A stretch of DNA of 64,000 bases from Lineus longissimus (taxonomy: Eukaryota; Nemertea; Pilidiophora; Heteronemertea; Lineidae), in contig NC_088311.1 of assembly GCF_910592395.1 (NCBI RefSeq), positions 14,512,501 to 14,576,500 of the forward strand, written 5' to 3'. Below the pieces are notes generated by a model that was given only the letters and a program-made list of their open reading frames with translations, searched no databases and was not told the origin of the DNA. The position numbers and the translations under genes were made by a program. Positions 62,775-64,000 of the stretch are shown in pieces. Position 1 is the stretch's first letter, and each line of letters starts with the position of its first letter.

Positions 62775-62865
62775 TACGACTACGTCTTGAGAGCATAGCT
62801 CGAGTTGCAAAAATCATTATTCGGACTTTGTCCTAGTCGAGCTTTGACCTGAGAGCATAGCTAGA
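62775..62865. repeat. Double-hairpin repeats after PolB stop (14, 15)
   Basis: 62775-62805 is a plus copy with CATAGC; 62820-62865 combines GGAC-TTT-GTCC, a minus-like CGAGCTTTG piece and a plus-like GAGAGCATAGCT. All are untranslated. Confidence 0.85.
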
Positions 62866-62970
62866 TTAAACTAATGAATAGGGTGGTGCTGATGGTAGTG
62901 TTACTTGGTGAAATTCATCCCTAACACCGAAGTCATGATAATAGTGATAGTGATACACCACATTAGGATT

Positions 62971-63043
62971 AGGACGTAGTCCGGGTCCGACTTCGTCTTG
63001 AGAGCATAGCTCGAGTCGAACTTTGTTCTCTGGACGTAGTCCG
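62971..63043. repeat. Double-hairpin repeat cluster (16, 17)
   Basis: Half copy GGAC-GTA-GTCC at 62971, a plus copy 62986-63016 and a minus copy 63016-63043 sharing bases, just beyond the stop of the minus-strand gene at 63057. Confidence 0.88.
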
Positions 63044-63056
63044 GGTCCTGTTTGAT

Positions 63057-63716
63057 TTACTGAACTTTTAGTTTTTCTGGCATCTCTGTCTGTGCTAGTT
63101 TTTTTCCTTCTTCTAAAAAAGTCTTCTTTAAAGACTCTACATCAACAGCTGAACTTGCCTCCCTTTGTTTTTTCCTAATGGCATTTTTCATCGAAATGTA
63201 TTTCTCCTTCTCCTTGAGAATCAAAGTAAACTCATCTGTAGATATGTGAGAATCGGTTAAGGCTTTACTAACCAAATCATTGATTGTGTTCAGTTTTGAA
63301 ATTGCCAACATTCTGATATTCTCATGCTTTTCAATTTTCTTAAGAATATTCTTTTTCTCCCAGCCTAAGGCTGATGAAATAATGGCACTACCTATTGTTA
63401 CGCCACCCAAAGCTAAGCCTATCGGTGCCGTGATGACACCAGCTAGAGCGGAAACACCAACAGATCCGGCTGCTACGCTAGTTAAATTAAGGAAATGGCT
63501 AATGCCAGTAATTACGCTAAATGCTTTTTTGTACTTTGAAAATATCTTTCTTCTAAATTCAATCTCGCTTTCTAAGAAACTCTTAACCTCACATATTTGT
63601 TGTAGTCTGAAAGCCTGAGGGTTACTTTCTGTATGCTTTTCAGACCTTTCATAGTTCAAATGACTTTCAGAGTTTAAATTACTTAAATCTGGATAAACCT
63701 TATTGTCTCCATCCAT
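63057..63716 (-). CDS. Virus-like element protein 7, hydrophobic hairpin
   Basis: 219 aa, minus strand. A charged N-terminal helix leads to a Gly/Ala-rich hydrophobic core (about 75-115: VAAGSVGVSALAGVITAPIG, then LALGGVTIGSAIISSALG), typical of a membrane-inserting helical hairpin as in apolipoprotein-L- or colicin-like folds. A conserved-looking helical tail follows (KLNTINDLVSKALTDSHIST, then EFTLILKEKEKYISMK). I recall this protein, with the ALTD.HIS block, beside PolB elements in other animals; its function is unknown. It starts 5 bp from the end of the next minus-strand gene. No translated repeat. Confidence 0.7.
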   Translation of the reverse strand: MDGDNKVYPDLSNLNSESHLNYERSEKHTESNPQAFRLQQICEVKSFLESEIEFRRKIFSKYKKAFSVITGISHFLNLTSVAAGSVGVSALAGVITAPIGLALGGVTIGSAIISSALGWEKKNILKKIEKHENIRMLAISKLNTINDLVSKALTDSHISTDEFTLILKEKEKYISMKNAIRKKQREASSAVDVESLKKTFLEEGKKLAQTEMPEKLKVQ

Positions 63717-63720
63717 TTAA

Positions 63721-64000
63721 TTAGTGGGAATAACTAGAATCAGTTGTTCTGTCATTTCTAGTGTTTAGTGTTGATCCTACAGACACTACAGGTTTTTGAA
63801 GTACATTAAATTTTAAAGGTTTTTCTGTCCCAACAGGTTTTTCTGACCCAACAGGTTTTTCTGTCCCAACAGGTTTTTCTGTCCCAGCAGGCCCAGCAGG
63901 TTTTAAAGGTTTTTCGGGACCAGGCTCCAACTTTGACTCTACTTCTGCCTCTAATTCTCTATGAAATCGTTTTAATCTTTCTTTCCAATTACGTGGTCGT
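63721..64000 (-). CDS. Partial gene with GTEKPV repeats
   Basis: Minus-strand frame that ends at a stop at 63721-63723 and runs off the window (WKERLKRFHRELEAEVE at the edge). It has four GTEKPV/GSEKPV repeats (from 24-bp DNA repeats at about 63805-63890) and a Ser/Thr-rich C-terminus. The first Met in the window (63930) is probably not the start because the frame is open to 64000. No family recognised. Confidence 0.6.
   Translation of the reverse strand, partial: RPRNWKERLKRFHRELEAEVESKLEPGPEKPLKPAGPAGTEKPVGTEKPVGSEKPVGTEKPLKFNVLQKPVVSVGSTLNTRNDRTTDSSYSH

Larger units (their letters stand above)
52297..64000 (+). mobile_element. Polinton-like / virus-like PolB element, partial
   Basis: Nine compact, intronless genes: five plus-strand, one minus, the plus-strand DNA polymerase B, then two minus. 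Gaps are 10-280 bp. The style (protein-primed-type PolB, transmembrane structural-type proteins, tail-to-tail junctions) is that of Polinton/adintovirus-related elements of animals. Integrase, packaging ATPase and protease genes were not seen and may lie beyond 64000, or may be lacking. Codon use is AT-rich and unlike the transposon relics to the left. All visible ORFs are open, so the copy appears young. Whether it makes particles is unknown. Confidence 0.85.

Noticed and set aside
53481-63043. Double-hairpin unit as a hammerhead ribozyme
   Set aside because: CTGAGAG near the stems resembles but does not match the CUGANGA core, and no GAAA strand is present.
52297-64000. Bacterial contamination or a mitochondrial linear plasmid
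   Set aside because: No Shine-Dalgarno sites or operon-like bacterial genes. The PolB motifs and companion proteins fit animal Polinton-type elements, and the standard code fits all ORFs.

Overview
The window is nuclear DNA from an animal, most likely a marine invertebrate. The evidence is a phase-coherent nine-exon THAP-domain gene, spliced exons for secreted proteins, CR1-like LINEs, BEL/Pao and DIRS retrotransposons, Tc1 and pogo transposons, and a virus-like DNA polymerase B element. A lophotrochozoan such as a mollusc is a guess; the sequence does not fix the phylum. No rRNA, tRNA or CRISPR array was recognised.

1-26 kb is a transposon graveyard. A LINE reverse transcriptase is split by a Tc1 transposon (287-1858) and carries a fold-back insertion (2231-2533). 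An inverted-repeat element (3452-5278) holds two small overlapping ORFs. Two minus-strand exons at 6.3-6.8 kb encode an EMI-like cysteine-rich domain. A decayed LINE (10.1-13.15 kb) and a DIRS-type retrotransposon (13.5-14.86 kb) follow. The DIRS element is interrupted by a complete but decayed BEL/Pao element (14863-22707) with LTRs and a 5-bp target duplication, which itself holds a 116-bp MITE. A LINE fragment (23.1-24.2 kb) and small inverted-repeat elements complete the region.

26-45 kb holds host-like genes on the minus strand. A two-exon small secreted protein lies at 26.06-26.92 kb. A nine-exon THAP/DDE transposase-like gene runs from 44.47 to 31.41 kb. Its 9.55-kb intron contains one repeat element into which two LINEs have inserted head to head (ORF2 alone at 33.06-36.13 kb; ORF1+ORF2 at 36.62-41.06 kb). 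The same repeat family forms a 302-bp-period tandem array at 28.45-30.33 kb, and its units carry nuclear-receptor-like half-sites.

45-52 kb contains a 987-bp terminal-inverted-repeat element filled with degenerate AAAC/GTTT words (45033-46019), a second BEL/Pao gag remnant (49.8-51.4 kb) and two fold-back palindromes.

52.3-64 kb is the most interesting part: the left portion of a compact, intronless, Polinton-like or virus-like element that runs off the window. It encodes five plus-strand proteins, a minus-strand protein with a jelly-roll-like C-terminus, a 1254-aa protein-primed-type DNA polymerase B, and two further minus-strand proteins. About 17 copies of a roughly 30-bp double-hairpin repeat are scattered through it in both orientations, many translated in frame inside the proteins. 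Copies read in the one frame where the common form would give a stop codon all differ at that position. I saw no copies elsewhere in the window.
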